Positions 26,904-35,653 of a stretch of 64,000 nucleotides of DNA are shown here, piece after piece. Location: NCBI RefSeq assembly GCF_000785515.1, contig NZ_CP009913.1:1330001-1394000 (forward strand). Reading direction: 5' to 3'. The first letter of the stretch is position 1. Every line of letters starts with the position of its first letter. The position numbers were made by a program, and so were the translations under genes. The notes below the pieces were generated by a model that did not search any database, had not been told where the DNA came from, and saw nothing but the letters and a program-made list of their open reading frames with translations. The DNA comes from Streptococcus salivarius (GTDB taxonomy: Bacteria > Bacillota > Bacilli > Lactobacillales > Streptococcaceae).

Positions 26904-28000
26904 GCTTTTCCTCCCTCTTTCAAATGCACACGAATGATTGTTGGATGCGATTGAGACACAATTTCCAAGTCTCCATCTACCAAACTCAGGCGCTCTCTGA
27001 TACTGTGTAGTTCTTGTCCAGTGACTTCCTCAAAGCCACAACCATCATCCTCAAACTCAAGGACAATACCACGATCACGTCTTAGACGAATCTGACAGCT
27101 ATCAGCCTGGCTATGTTTGATGACATTATTGGCCAGTTCACGAAGCACCATGGACAAGGTCGACTGGCTAACAGGTGACAGGATGTCTAAGTCAAGGCTA
27201 CTATCCACGGTCAAGACGATATCTGATAGGTCAAAGAGTCGCTCGAGTTCCAGTAACTCCTCTGCCACCGTTCGGTATTTGAGCTTATTGACAATCTCAC
27301 GCACCTCGTACATGGAGTCTCGGCTAATCTGGTTCAATTCTTCCAGATTCTTTCTAGCAGCTTCATACTGCTCCTTGTCCATCTGTTTCAGAGCCAACTC
27401 GGTTTTAAGACTCATCATGGCAAAGGTATGTCCTAAGGTATCGTGCAAATCACGACCGATACGATTGCGCTCATTTTCAGCTGACAGGATATTAATGGTC
27501 CGATTCTGCTCCGCAAGGGCCTCTTCCATCTTTCTCTCCTGACGTATACGGTTTTGAAAATAGTACATTCCCAAAGAAAATAAGGTAATAGCCATAGACA
27601 TGAGGTGGGTACTCAAATCGTCTGTCAATAGGAAGGATGATGACGTCAAAATCAAGAGGGTCACTAGAAAGGAAAAGAATCGATAAGATGATATGCTATC
27701 CTCAAAGCGCCAAACGAGAAGATTGACATTGAAAAAAACAAACCACATCATGCCCCCCTGGAAGGTCATGGACATAAAGATAATGTAAGCTAAAGTGTAA
27801 AACCACAGAAAGGGAATCCACTTGCTATAGGCTTGTTTCAAATACACCATAAGGAGATAAGCGATGGTAAACAATCCTGTCAAAACTAAGGTCCAAACTG
27901 GAAAATAGCCACCAAAAACTCCCAATACTGGGAAGACTAGGAAAATCAGACTAACAAAATAAGCGAAATCATTTTTCTGGTATGTTCTAAACATGGTCAC
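26900..28000 (-). CDS. Sensor histidine kinase, HisKA_3 (NarL-partner, DesK-like) type
   Basis: 366 residues. Five to six membrane helices in the first 150 residues, a short coiled linker, then the dimerisation/phosphoacceptor helix [16 protein letters not shown] with His186, and an ATPase domain ([25 protein letters not shown]). No large extracellular sensor domain, so the stimulus is probably felt within the membrane. Overlaps the ABC permease gene upstream by 14 bases and the response regulator downstream by four, in line with one operon. Confidence 0.92.
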   Translation of the reverse strand: MTMFRTYQKNDFAYFVSLIFLVFPVLGVFGGYFPVWTLVLTGLFTIAYLLMVYLKQAYSKWIPFLWFYTLAYIIFMSMTFQGGMMWFVFFNVNLLVWRFEDSISSYRFFSFLVTLLILTSSSFLLTDDLSTHLMSMAITLFSLGMYYFQNRIRQERKMEEALAEQNRTINILSAENERNRIGRDLHDTLGHTFAMMSLKTELALKQMDKEQYEAARKNLEELNQISRDSMYEVREIVNKLKYRTVAEELLELERLFDLSDIVLTVDSSLDLDILSPVSQSTLSMVLRELANNVIKHSQADSCQIRLRRDRGIVLEFEDDGCGFEEVTGQELHSIRERLSLVDGDLEIVSQSHPTIIRVHLKEGGKA

Positions 28001-28724
28001 TTTCTCTGTACGATTTGATAAAAAGGGCTAAGCCTGTAGCTATTGTAGCATAGACCAAGATAAAAATGAGAGATTTCCATGAAAATTCCCCTTTTTTCGC
28101 AAAATTGACTACCAATTGATTGATATGATAGATGGGTGTCCACTCAGAAATGTGCTGAACCCATTTTGGAAACATGGTTACTGGCATCCAAGAGCCACCG
28201 ATAATAGCAAGTCCAAGAAAGACGATATTTCCGACGATAGCCATGATTTGTTGGGACTTAATTTGGGCTAGGAGTAAGCCAAAGGAGAGGAAAACTAGAC
28301 TTGACAAGAGTAAAAGAGCACCTGAACCGAGCCAATGTGATAATGGCATCTTAACATCACGCACAAAAGCTCCCACACAGAAAGTTACGATGATAGCAAC
28401 CATAAAGTTCATAAGAACTCGGAAGATTTTTGACAGGTAATAGGCCTGAATACTGATTTTTGAATGTTCGATGTAGGTTAGCCAGTGCTCGGTTTGGTCC
28501 TCTCTAAGCATGTAGGGGAAGGTAAAGAAACCAAAGCTAGACATGGAAAACCCAGTCATGGTCAACATATAGGACAAGATAAAGGCTTTTTGTGATTCAG
28601 GGTCAGGACTCATTTCCATACCTGAATACAAGAGGAAGAATCCGACGGGCATTCCGATGGACATGATGAAGACTGGCCAACTGCGCCATGTTTTTATCCA
28701 TTCGATTTTAAGTAGTGCTTTCAT
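27987..28724 (-). CDS. ABC-2 type exporter permease (copy 1)
   Basis: 245 residues with six hydrophobic helices, of the ABC-2 family. It is a close paralogue of the permease at 35654-36391: both begin MKALLKIEWIKTWRSWPVFIM and remain similar throughout. Co-transcribed with its ATPase (four-base ATGA overlap) and with the two-component system. Likely exports or removes a peptide or lipid-directed antimicrobial, but this is inference from the operon type. Confidence 0.87.
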   Translation of the reverse strand: MKALLKIEWIKTWRSWPVFIMSIGMPVGFFLLYSGMEMSPDPESQKAFILSYMLTMTGFSMSSFGFFTFPYMLREDQTEHWLTYIEHSKISIQAYYLSKIFRVLMNFMVAIIVTFCVGAFVRDVKMPLSHWLGSGALLLLSSLVFLSFGLLLAQIKSQQIMAIVGNIVFLGLAIIGGSWMPVTMFPKWVQHISEWTPIYHINQLVVNFAKKGEFSWKSLIFILVYATIATGLALFIKSYRESDHV

Positions 28725-29603
28725 GACTTGTCCTCCCTTGTGCTATCAAATAGGCTATCTAAAAGTGTCTTGTTTTGAATTTCAATGTCAGAAATGCGAC
28801 AGCCTAGAGCTTGCAAACTACTCCAAATACTTTCAATATCTTTAGTCATAAAGGTTACTACATCACGTTTTTCAGTCACATCATAAATGGCTGCCAGTTT
28901 GTCAAGACTTGACGCAAAGCGACTTGCTAAGGTGACTTGCTTTTCCTTTTCTTCGCTACGCATAGCATGTGGCGTAGTATCCCTGATGAGTTTTCCCTGA
29001 TGAAGAACCAAAATGCGGTCAGCTGTGTGCTCGACTTCTTCGATATAGTGGGACGAATAGAGAATGGTCACACCTGACTTTTTCAGATCATTGATGATTT
29101 CCCAAAAGCGTTGGCGTGTCGTAGTGTCCATCCCTGCTGTAGGTTCATCTAAAAACAGAATATCAGGCTTGCCAATAAGACAGAGGACAAAAGCAAGAAG
29201 ACGTTTTTGTCCCCCTGAGAGTTTATCCGCGAACTGCTGATACTGGTCGTCTTTGAATTGTAAGAGTGCTTGTATCTCTTCTTTAGATAAGCCATTTTCA
29301 GAAATATCTTGGAAAAAAGCAATCAGTTCCTTTACTCTTAATTGTGAGGGAATGGTATTTTCTTGAAGGAGAACAGCAATTTGATCTTGCGCTTTTCCCT
29401 TTTTGCCCTTGATAAAAACTTGACCGCTACTGGCTTTCTTATCACCAAGAATGCAGGACATTAAGGTCGTTTTACCAGCACCGTTGGGCCCGATTAAGGC
29501 AAGACAGTCTCCTTGTCCCACCTCAAAGCTAATATGGTCTAAAATTGTTTTTCCTTTGATTTTTTTTTACAAGATTTGTGACTTGAAGGATTGCTTCACT
29601 CAT
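28721..29603 (-). pseudogene. ABC transporter ATPase (copy 1), frameshifted near the N-terminus
   Basis: From the ATG at 29603 the frame reads MSEAILQVTNLVKK and then goes out of frame at a run of nine A (plus-strand T run 29560-29568); with eight A it would continue IKGKTILDHISFEVGQGD exactly as the paralogue at 36388-37269 does. Downstream the ATPase is intact: Walker A GPNGAGKTT, signature LSGGQKRLLAF, Walker B ILFLDEPTAGMD, and H-loop SSHY. It may be a true mutation, a slippage-prone run that still yields some full protein, or a sequencing error. An internal GTG at 29521 could start a shortened protein but has no ribosome-binding site. Confidence 0.78.
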
Positions 29604-29775
29604 GTGTGTGATTTCCTTTCTTTTGATAGAAGGCTAAAAAGACATAACAAGCTGCAACAGATACCCCCATGACACTGTAGAGAATATCACTACTGCCATG
29701 AAGTAGGACATAGGCAAAGAGGATGGTCCAAATTACCGCTAGGAGCATAATGCTTAGTATTTTCAATAGTTTCAT
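29596..29775 (-). CDS. Small two-helix membrane protein
   Basis: 59 residues: KLLKILSIMLLAVIWTILFAYVLLH... two hydrophobic helices and a short basic tail ending HTHE. AGGAGG lies six bases before the ATG, and the stop codon overlaps the ATPase start (ATGAGTGA), so translation is coupled. Likely a small accessory of the ABC/two-component unit. No family recognised. Confidence 0.7.
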   Translation of the reverse strand: MKLLKILSIMLLAVIWTILFAYVLLHGSSDILYSVMGVSVAACYVFLAFYQKKGNHTHE

Positions 29776-29785
29776 ACTGGGCCTC

Positions 29786-29995
29786 CTAGTTTTTCAATTC
29801 ATTAATGACAAGATCGATAAAACTTTTAGCCATAGTGATAAGAATGTAAGCTGAGATAGACAAGCCAATAATCATGCCCAAATTTGAGAAGATAGCTTCA
29901 AAGTTCCCTTTTTCAAAGATATCAGTAAACATGCTAAGTCCAGCAAAGACAGTTCCGATTACAGCGTAGATAAGGTAAGATGTTTTGATTTTCAT
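29786..29995 (-). CDS. Small two-helix membrane protein
   Basis: 69 residues from ATG 29995, chosen because AGAGG lies nine bases upstream. Two hydrophobic stretches (SYLIYAVIGTVFAGLSMF and NLGMIIGLSISAYILITMA) with a short loop. First gene of the operon small-small-ATPase-permease-kinase-regulator. Function unknown. Confidence 0.68.
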   Translation of the reverse strand: MKIKTSYLIYAVIGTVFAGLSMFTDIFEKGNFEAIFSNLGMIIGLSISAYILITMAKSFIDLVINELKN

Positions 29996-30074
29996 GAGAT
30001 GACCTCTTTCGTTTTTTATTATTTCTAAGTTATGACTAAAGTATATCTTTTTGGTCATTCTCTTTTTAGCACCA

Positions 30075-30110
30075 GATGTCATGACATGACATGACATTTG
30101 TCATGTGACG
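30075..30110 (-). promoter_or_regulatory. Probable response-regulator operator: overlapping ATGACA/TGTCAT repeats
   Basis: Plus strand 30077-30105 contains TGTCATGACA (itself a palindrome), two further ATGACA steps, and CATGACA-TT-TGTCATG (30090-30105). These lie about 80-120 bases upstream of the first gene of the LuxR-type two-component/ABC operon; a TATACT that could be its -10 lies near 30039-30044. Position and symmetry fit an activator site for the operon's own regulator. Confidence 0.6.
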
Positions 30111-30117
30111 TAAAAAA

Positions 30118-30134
30118 GCCGACCCAAGGTCAGC
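30118..30134 (-). terminator. Terminator of the Hsp70/J-protein operon
   Basis: Seven-base stem with one mismatch and a three-base loop, A run on its left giving T on the minus strand; 11 bases after the last gene of the chaperone operon. Its core is the same as at 34083-34107. Confidence 0.75.
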
Positions 30135-30144
30135 TCTCTATAGT

Positions 30145-30630
30145 CTAATATCTCTCATCAAGTTCGTAATAAGTGCGAACGACACGTCCTTTATAATGCA
30201 CTCTGACTTTCCGTAGCCAAAGGCAATCACCTTTTTCAAGGGTATAGAAGTCATCTCGACTAACGAAGAAGTTACGTTTTGCCTCACCAACTTTAACGAC
30301 TAGGAAATGATTGGTACTCGTTCTTGGTGCCTTAGCAATTCTCTTTCCAATGATGACACCTACAACCTTAGACCAGTCTTCGCTATAATAGCCCATCTTG
30401 GTTAAAATAAAGAGAAGAAATTTATCCGTTAGTACCCAAATGCCAGCAGAAAGAGCAAGTACAAAAAAGATAAATATTCCTGTCACCAAGCCCAGACTAC
30501 CACTCTCACGTCCACTGTCAAACCAGAGATGCAAACCTTTCTCATTTCCAAAATACAGCAGGGCTAGAAAAATACCTGTAAGGAGGAGAGAGAAGACTCT
30601 TTCAATATTTCTCAAAATAAAATCCTTCAT
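30145..30630 (-). CDS. Membrane protein of unknown function in chaperone operon
   Basis: 161 residues. Two membrane helices (about 13-28 and 46-75), then a cytoplasmic or extracytoplasmic beta-rich part (VVGVIIGKRIAKAPRTSTNHFLVV, KRNFFVSRDDFYTLEKGD, VRVHYKGRVVRTYYELDERY). The pattern recalls DUF-type 'SHOCT/NfeD-like' membrane-anchored beta domains, but I cannot assign a family. It begins four bases after the J-protein stop, so it is part of that operon. Confidence 0.65.
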   Translation of the reverse strand: MKDFILRNIERVFSLLLTGIFLALLYFGNEKGLHLWFDSGRESGSLGLVTGIFIFFVLALSAGIWVLTDKFLLFILTKMGYYSEDWSKVVGVIIGKRIAKAPRTSTNHFLVVKVGEAKRNFFVSRDDFYTLEKGDCLWLRKVRVHYKGRVVRTYYELDERY

Positions 30631-30634
30631 GTCT

Positions 30635-31990
30635 CTACTCCTTTTCTACCGTAGTGTAGCTACCATTTTCACTCTTGATAGCAATATCTGATGACATGGC
30701 AACTGATAAAGTAATTGGACCACGAACTTGGCCATCAGTATCTCTGAGTTCCCAATTGCTACCGTCGTTACTTGTGGCTATCCCCTTGTCTTCTTGACCA
30801 TTTTCATAAACTGGCAGGACATAAACCTCTGTCACACCTGGTAGTTCTTGACGCTGTCCTGTCGAGCTATCCTCAATCACAAAGGTTGAACTAGCTTGGT
30901 CATAGACCACTTTCTTGGTATCAGAAATAGGCTTATCTGATTTTTTAGCCAAATCAGATATGGCTGAAGCTGCCTTATCTACCGTTCCCTGTGTAACCAA
31001 CTCATTTCCTGAAAGCCCCGAAATAACTTGAATCTTCTTAGGCTGTGACTGGACCATTGCTCGTGTGAAAAAGCCATTGGCTAGGAAAAAAATACCACAT
31101 ACCATTACTAGAAAGGATAAGACAATCACCCCTCCACCTGTCCGTGTCTGCTCTGTCACTTCTGTCATTGGACGAAGAGGAGGTCCTTGCCAAGCGGTCT
31201 TTTTGTGTCTCATATCCAAGAGGTCACAAAGGTAGTCTTCCAACAATGCAAAATCATAATCCTTGGCTAGACTTTCAATTCCTTCCAAGGTCTCATAACT
31301 TAGACCACCTCTTTCAAGTATGGTGCCAATAGTCTTGGTAAAACGGTAGGCAAAATCCTGATCCTCCAACCAGCCCAAAGCAGCACACTCACTCATATAA
31401 TCTTTGAGTTTAGAAATAGTCAGAGTATTATATAGGAAATATAGCTCAACAGTCTGAAGAAAACTATCCTGCTTTTCGATAGCTAAATCTTCTCTAAGAA
31501 CAGAATCCTCGCGAGTCCTTGAATAAGGCTCACTATGATTGAACGTTTCATAAGTATCTGATGAAGTTAGCTCATCCAGTTGCTTCTGCTCTTCTTCAGC
31601 ATCCACCTGCTGGACCTCATATTCAGTCACTTGCTCATCGTCGACTTTTCCAGTCGCATAATCTGTAAGCTCAAGTTCATCAATGCTTTCTTGCCCTTGA
31701 CCAGACTTGCTAGCATCTGCAGCTTGTTTAAAGGAAGCGTCTAGCTGGGAGGCAGACACCATCCCAACAACGCTGCCATCAGCCTGTTTATGGCCTATGA
31801 CAGCACTCACATCCTCATTTCCAGATTGCGATTTTTGCCAGGCAAGGGCCTCTTGATAAGCCTTTTGCAGGCGTTGGAAATTTTCAGGATCATCCTCAGG
31901 GTGGTAAACCTTACTCTGTTTGGCGTAGGCTCTCTTGATGTCCTTAAGATTATTGGTTGGTTGAATGCCTAAAATGGACCAAAAATTCAT
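30635..31990 (-). CDS. Membrane-anchored J-domain-like co-chaperone (HPE variant)
   Basis: 451 residues. The N-terminal 50 residues form a J-like domain (FWSILGIQPTNNLKDIKRAYAKQ), but the HPD tripeptide needed to stimulate Hsp70 is HPE (30-32) within YHPEDDPENFQRLQKAY. A long acidic linker follows, a helical region (about 175-265), a membrane helix (about 285-308) and an exposed C-terminal domain of ~140 residues. It comes ten bases after the Hsp70 gene, so it is the natural partner of that Hsp70. Related J-like proteins with HPE accompany HscC-type chaperones. Confidence 0.85.
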   Translation of the reverse strand: MNFWSILGIQPTNNLKDIKRAYAKQSKVYHPEDDPENFQRLQKAYQEALAWQKSQSGNEDVSAVIGHKQADGSVVGMVSASQLDASFKQAADASKSGQGQESIDELELTDYATGKVDDEQVTEYEVQQVDAEEEQKQLDELTSSDTYETFNHSEPYSRTREDSVLREDLAIEKQDSFLQTVELYFLYNTLTISKLKDYMSECAALGWLEDQDFAYRFTKTIGTILERGGLSYETLEGIESLAKDYDFALLEDYLCDLLDMRHKKTAWQGPPLRPMTEVTEQTRTGGGVIVLSFLVMVCGIFFLANGFFTRAMVQSQPKKIQVISGLSGNELVTQGTVDKAASAISDLAKKSDKPISDTKKVVYDQASSTFVIEDSSTGQRQELPGVTEVYVLPVYENGQEDKGIATSNDGSNWELRDTDGQVRGPITLSVAMSSDIAIKSENGSYTTVEKE

Positions 31991-32000
31991 GCGTCACCTC

Positions 32001-33770
32001 CTATCTCCAGAAATTAGGGTCATCAGACCTATCAAAGGGCTCGCCATTCTCCCCGTGGTCGTCTTTTTCTTGACGGAAAATATCCAAATCATCTAGTGAC
32101 ATGATATTTTCAATGCTATCAAGATAAGCTTGATAGCGTTTCACGATTTCTTTTCGCTTCTTGATATTGTTAATAGCCAATTGATAGCCTTTTTCAAAAT
32201 CTTCCATTTGCCACAAAAAATGTAATTGCATCTTATAAGGCATTTCCATAATTAAACGATAGGCCCGCTCAGTCTGCGTTTTAAAGTCGGCCTCAAAGGA
32301 CAATTGATTAGAGACAAGCTTGATATTCTCCAGATGCTCACTCTTGTCAACCTCTTCGATTTTACTTTGACTACCAATACGATACGTTTTAGTCTCACCT
32401 GTTGACCCCAGTTTAACCTCTATATAGAGCATGGAATTAATATCGTAAGTAAAGGTAGTCTCAAAAAACTCTGTCTTAGTCGCAGTCCCAGGAACATCGA
32501 TAATAAACTCATCCAAAAAGAGATTTGCCTCAGGATCGAGCGATTCTCCCTGATAAATCATAAAGCGACATTGTTTCTGTCCGCGACTGGCATAATAATA
32601 TTTGCTGGCTGAGGTCGGAAGGACAGACAACTTATTAATAACCTTTGAAAAGATATTTTTATCAAAGTCAGAGTCATAGGCACTGATTCCCAATGAGAAA
32701 GGACAAATATCAGTAATTACCAAATCTTTGACCTTTTCCTGACGCTCTTTAACAGCTAAATAAGTCCCCAAACCACGCGCAACCAACTCATCCATATCCT
32801 TCAAACGCTTAATAGGAAGATTGAGAAGATTCATGATATAGGATTGAACCAAAGGCATCATGCTAGACCCACCGACCAAGATAAAGGCATCTAGCTCATG
32901 AGCCCTGTAGCCGCTATCACTCACCGCTCTACCAATGACTTTCTTAACACGATCAAGAACAGGTTGAATAATGGACTTAAGCTCAGCTTGAGTGTATTGT
33001 TTCATGTAATATTGGTCATCGTAGGTCAAGGAGACTGCAGCTAGTTTTTCCTTTTGTAGCTTGAGCTTGCAACGTTCTGAAGACAAGAGGAGACTAGACT
33101 TTTGCTTGGTGTCTAACTTCTCCAAATCAATCCCTTGAGACTGACAAAAATCTTCAGCGATAGCCTTATCAAAGTCGCTGCCACCCAAGAAATTATCACC
33201 TGCAATAGAAACAATTGAAATCACATTATCAAAACAATCAACCACAGAAACATCAAGCGTACCTCCTCCAAAGTCGAAGACGATGAAAGACTCGTCCTTG
33301 CCAATCTTGTGACAAGCAATGGCTGCCGCAGAAGGCTCGTTAATCAATCGTTCCACCTTAATGCCCAATCGTTGTCCGATAGCCTTGGTCGCAGAGCGTT
33401 GTTTCTCGTTAAAATAAGCCGGCACACTAATGAGCACCTCATCTACTTTTTCACCTAAGTAACTCTCCGCATCAGCTACTAATTGTTTAACCACCAAAGT
33501 TGACAAATCAGTTGCCGAGAAAACTTCCCCATCAAGGTAAAAGATTTCATTGGTTCCCATTGAACGTTTAAAGAGTTGGGCCGTATTCTCAGGATCAGTC
33601 ACTAAGCGTTCCTTCGCAATTTTTCCAACCGTCAAGACATCGTCCGACACATGAACCACGCTAGGCGTCAAATATTCGCCAAAACCATTTGGAATCAGCT
33701 CAACCTCACCTTCACGATAGGTAACCGCTAGACTATTAGTCGTCCCCAAATCAATACCAATTGTTGCCAT
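32001..33770 (-). CDS. hscC: Hsp70-family chaperone, HscC-like
   Basis: 589 residues, shorter than DnaK. ATPase motifs: GIDLGTTNSL (4-13), connect region with NEPSAAAI, FDFGGGTLDVSVVD (phosphate 2), and ILVGGSSMMPLVQ. The substrate-binding half is present (DICPFSLGI) but divergent, with a shortened helical lid and an acidic tail. It differs from the housekeeping DnaK and fits the HscC branch of specialised Hsp70s. AGGAG lies six bases before the ATG. First gene of a three-gene operon with the J-like membrane protein. Confidence 0.88.
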   Translation of the reverse strand: MATIGIDLGTTNSLAVTYREGEVELIPNGFGEYLTPSVVHVSDDVLTVGKIAKERLVTDPENTAQLFKRSMGTNEIFYLDGEVFSATDLSTLVVKQLVADAESYLGEKVDEVLISVPAYFNEKQRSATKAIGQRLGIKVERLINEPSAAAIACHKIGKDESFIVFDFGGGTLDVSVVDCFDNVISIVSIAGDNFLGGSDFDKAIAEDFCQSQGIDLEKLDTKQKSSLLLSSERCKLKLQKEKLAAVSLTYDDQYYMKQYTQAELKSIIQPVLDRVKKVIGRAVSDSGYRAHELDAFILVGGSSMMPLVQSYIMNLLNLPIKRLKDMDELVARGLGTYLAVKERQEKVKDLVITDICPFSLGISAYDSDFDKNIFSKVINKLSVLPTSASKYYYASRGQKQCRFMIYQGESLDPEANLFLDEFIIDVPGTATKTEFFETTFTYDINSMLYIEVKLGSTGETKTYRIGSQSKIEEVDKSEHLENIKLVSNQLSFEADFKTQTERAYRLIMEMPYKMQLHFLWQMEDFEKGYQLAINNIKKRKEIVKRYQAYLDSIENIMSLDDLDIFRQEKDDHGENGEPFDRSDDPNFWR

Positions 33771-34117
33771 AACATTCTCCTAAACTGCTTTTGTCCTTCC
33801 ATTATAACATAGTCAAAAACGTCCTTTTCAGGAAGTAAGTAAACTATTTCAAATGTGCCATGAACTAAGAAAGTCAGCAAAGAATGACAGATGATTCTCT
33901 TTGAGAACGAAGTGAGTATAACTAAGACTTTTCACTGTGATACCCCCCCTGAAGAACTTAAACTTCAGGGGTTCGGAAGTTTCGAGACCTTAGACTCGAA
34001 ACTTAGGCATGGAACTTCTTTGACGTTCGCTGACGTTCGTCATCACCTAAGGAAAGTCTCGAAAAAGATTCTTTATTAAAATAAAAGCCGACCCAAGGTC
34101 AGCTTTTCATTATCTTA
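33771..34117. other. Intergenic region with strong tandem hairpins
   Basis: No gene supported. It contains a nine-base perfect stem (33946-33954 with 33963-33971), an eight-base perfect stem (33979-33986 with 33995-34002), a repeated GACGTTCG pair near 34022-34039, and the terminator at 34083-34107. The clustered hairpins suggest a structured RNA or the end of an IS200/IS605-type element, but no transposase is present. Confidence 0.5.
34083..34107. terminator. Terminator of the symporter gene
   Basis: Eleven-base stem with one mismatch (34083-34093 with 34097-34107), CAA loop, A run on the left and T run on the right; it can work in both directions and ends the minus-strand gene at 34118. 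Confidence 0.85.
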
Positions 34118-35053
34118 TTAATTATTTTTTGAATGGTTCTTCCACCATGATGAGAGGATGGAACCTGAGATATTGTGCCAAATACTAAAGATAGTCGATG
34201 GAATCGCAGCTTGTGGCACGAAATATTTCATGGCAAGGGTTGCTCCAAGACTTGAGTCTTGCATCCCCACTTCGAAGGTAATGGCTTTTTGTTGTGGTTC
34301 TTCCAAACCAAGGATTTTTGAAAATCCAAAACCAAGGGCATAACCACAAAGGTTGTGGAGCATGACAACTGGGATGACAAGGGCTGTCGCTGCTGTGAAA
34401 ATATTGGCATGGTTGGCAGAAACCACTGCTCCAACAATCAAGAGGATGGCAGCTTGAGAAATCAAAGGCATAATCTTGATGATGGCATCAATTTTCTTAC
34501 CAAAGATTGAGTGAATGAGTACACCCAAGATGATAGGGACAACCACGATACGCAAGGTACTAAGGAAGAGGCTTTGGGCAGGGACACTCACGTACTGACC
34601 AGCCAAGAATGACAAGAGGGTTGGAATCATGAGTGGGGCCAAGAGAGTTGAGAGGGTTTCAATAGAGACATCCAAGGCAACATCCCCACCTGAAAGGAAG
34701 GCCATGACACTAGATGAAGTCCCACTTGGACAAGACCCAACAAGGATAACCCCTGCTGCTGTCGCACCTTTCAGATGGAAAATCATACAAAGTAACCAAG
34801 CCAAACCAGGCATGATGACATAATGGGCAACAGTCCCAAGAACAACTGGAATTGGACGCTTAGCAATACGTTTAAAATCTTCAGTGGTTAAGGTAAGTCC
34901 CATACCAAAGAGAATCAAACCAAGCAGATAAGCCGTATTGGGAATAACCCAACTACTAGTTACGGGAAGGGCATAGTTAAAGGTCGCCCAGAGGATAACA
35001 GCTACAGTAAACCATTTGCTGAGCCATTTACTAAAAGATACAAGTGACTCCAT
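34118..35053 (-). CDS. Bile acid:sodium symporter family (BASS) transporter
   Basis: 311 residues with nine to ten membrane helices. Family signatures visible: ILFGMGLTLTTEDFKRI near the N-terminus, VGSCPSGTSSSVMAFLSGGDVALDVS in the middle (the sodium-site crossover), and EVGMQDSSLGATLAMKYF near the end. In bacteria these proteins carry pantoate, alpha-keto acids or other organic anions rather than bile acids as a rule; the substrate here is unknown. Monocistronic. Confidence 0.9.
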   Translation of the reverse strand: MESLVSFSKWLSKWFTVAVILWATFNYALPVTSSWVIPNTAYLLGLILFGMGLTLTTEDFKRIAKRPIPVVLGTVAHYVIMPGLAWLLCMIFHLKGATAAGVILVGSCPSGTSSSVMAFLSGGDVALDVSIETLSTLLAPLMIPTLLSFLAGQYVSVPAQSLFLSTLRIVVVPIILGVLIHSIFGKKIDAIIKIMPLISQAAILLIVGAVVSANHANIFTAATALVIPVVMLHNLCGYALGFGFSKILGLEEPQQKAITFEVGMQDSSLGATLAMKYFVPQAAIPSTIFSIWHNISGSILSSWWKNHSKNN

Positions 35054-35193
35054 AATGAAACCTTCTTTCTATTTTCACAGAATAGTATAGCACTTTCATT
35101 TTGAATTTCAAGGTAAATTTCGAATTTTCTGAAATTAATTTCAAAACAATAACCCTCACATTTAGAATGCGAGGATTATTGATTTTATAAACC

Positions 35194-35643
35194 TTAAGAC
35201 TTATCTTCTAACTTCTCTTCAAACTGTTGAGTCCGTTCTTCGCCCCACCATAGTGGCAATAATTCGCCCAAAGTAATGGTTTGACGTGTGTCGTAGTCAA
35301 CCATAAACTCCAAGTTACGATTGTCAGGATGGAGTTCCATTAGAAATTCTCGACAAGCCCCACAAGGCATGCCAGATGGTCCACCATGAGGTGGCTGGTC
35401 ACGAAAGGCGATAATACGCTTGACCTTAGTTTGACCAGTTTCTTGATACATATTGAAAAGGGCAGCTCTTTCGGCACATAGATGGAAAACACCACACGTT
35501 CCTTCCATACAAAAGCCCGTGAAAATTTGCCCATCTCCAGCCTCAACGGCAGCCACAACGTGTCTAGCATAGACAAAGTCTGAGACTTCCTGTGGCTGAT
35601 ACAAGGCTTGAGCCTTTTCATACATTTTCTGCCAAATATCCAT
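35194..35643 (-). CDS. Cytidine deaminase-family protein
   Basis: 149 residues from ATG 35643, which follows AAGGGAG; the frame runs 18 codons further upstream without a ribosome-binding site. Zinc-dependent deaminase motifs CAERAAL (Cys-Ala-Glu with the proton-shuttling glutamate) and PCGACREFL with two zinc cysteines. Length and the CAE rather than HAE motif fit cytidine/blasticidin-type deaminases of salvage. Separated from the ABC permease by ten bases and perhaps co-transcribed with it. Confidence 0.86.
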   Translation of the reverse strand: MDIWQKMYEKAQALYQPQEVSDFVYARHVVAAVEAGDGQIFTGFCMEGTCGVFHLCAERAALFNMYQETGQTKVKRIIAFRDQPPHGGPSGMPCGACREFLMELHPDNRNLEFMVDYDTRQTITLGELLPLWWGEERTQQFEEKLEDKS

Positions 35644-35653
35644 TATTTCTCCC

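Noticed and set aside
27117..27542. 141-codon Ser/Arg-rich frame antisense to the histidine kinase
   Set aside because: Composition is that of a reverse-strand shadow, and the kinase motifs occupy the region.
30077..30105. Short tandem ATGACA repeats considered as a CRISPR or satellite repeat
   Set aside because: Only a few six-base units with no spacers; position before a LuxR-type operon fits an operator better.
33891..34079. 62-codon frame between hscC and the symporter gene
   Set aside because: Runs through the two perfect hairpins, has no ribosome-binding site and no protein-like pattern.
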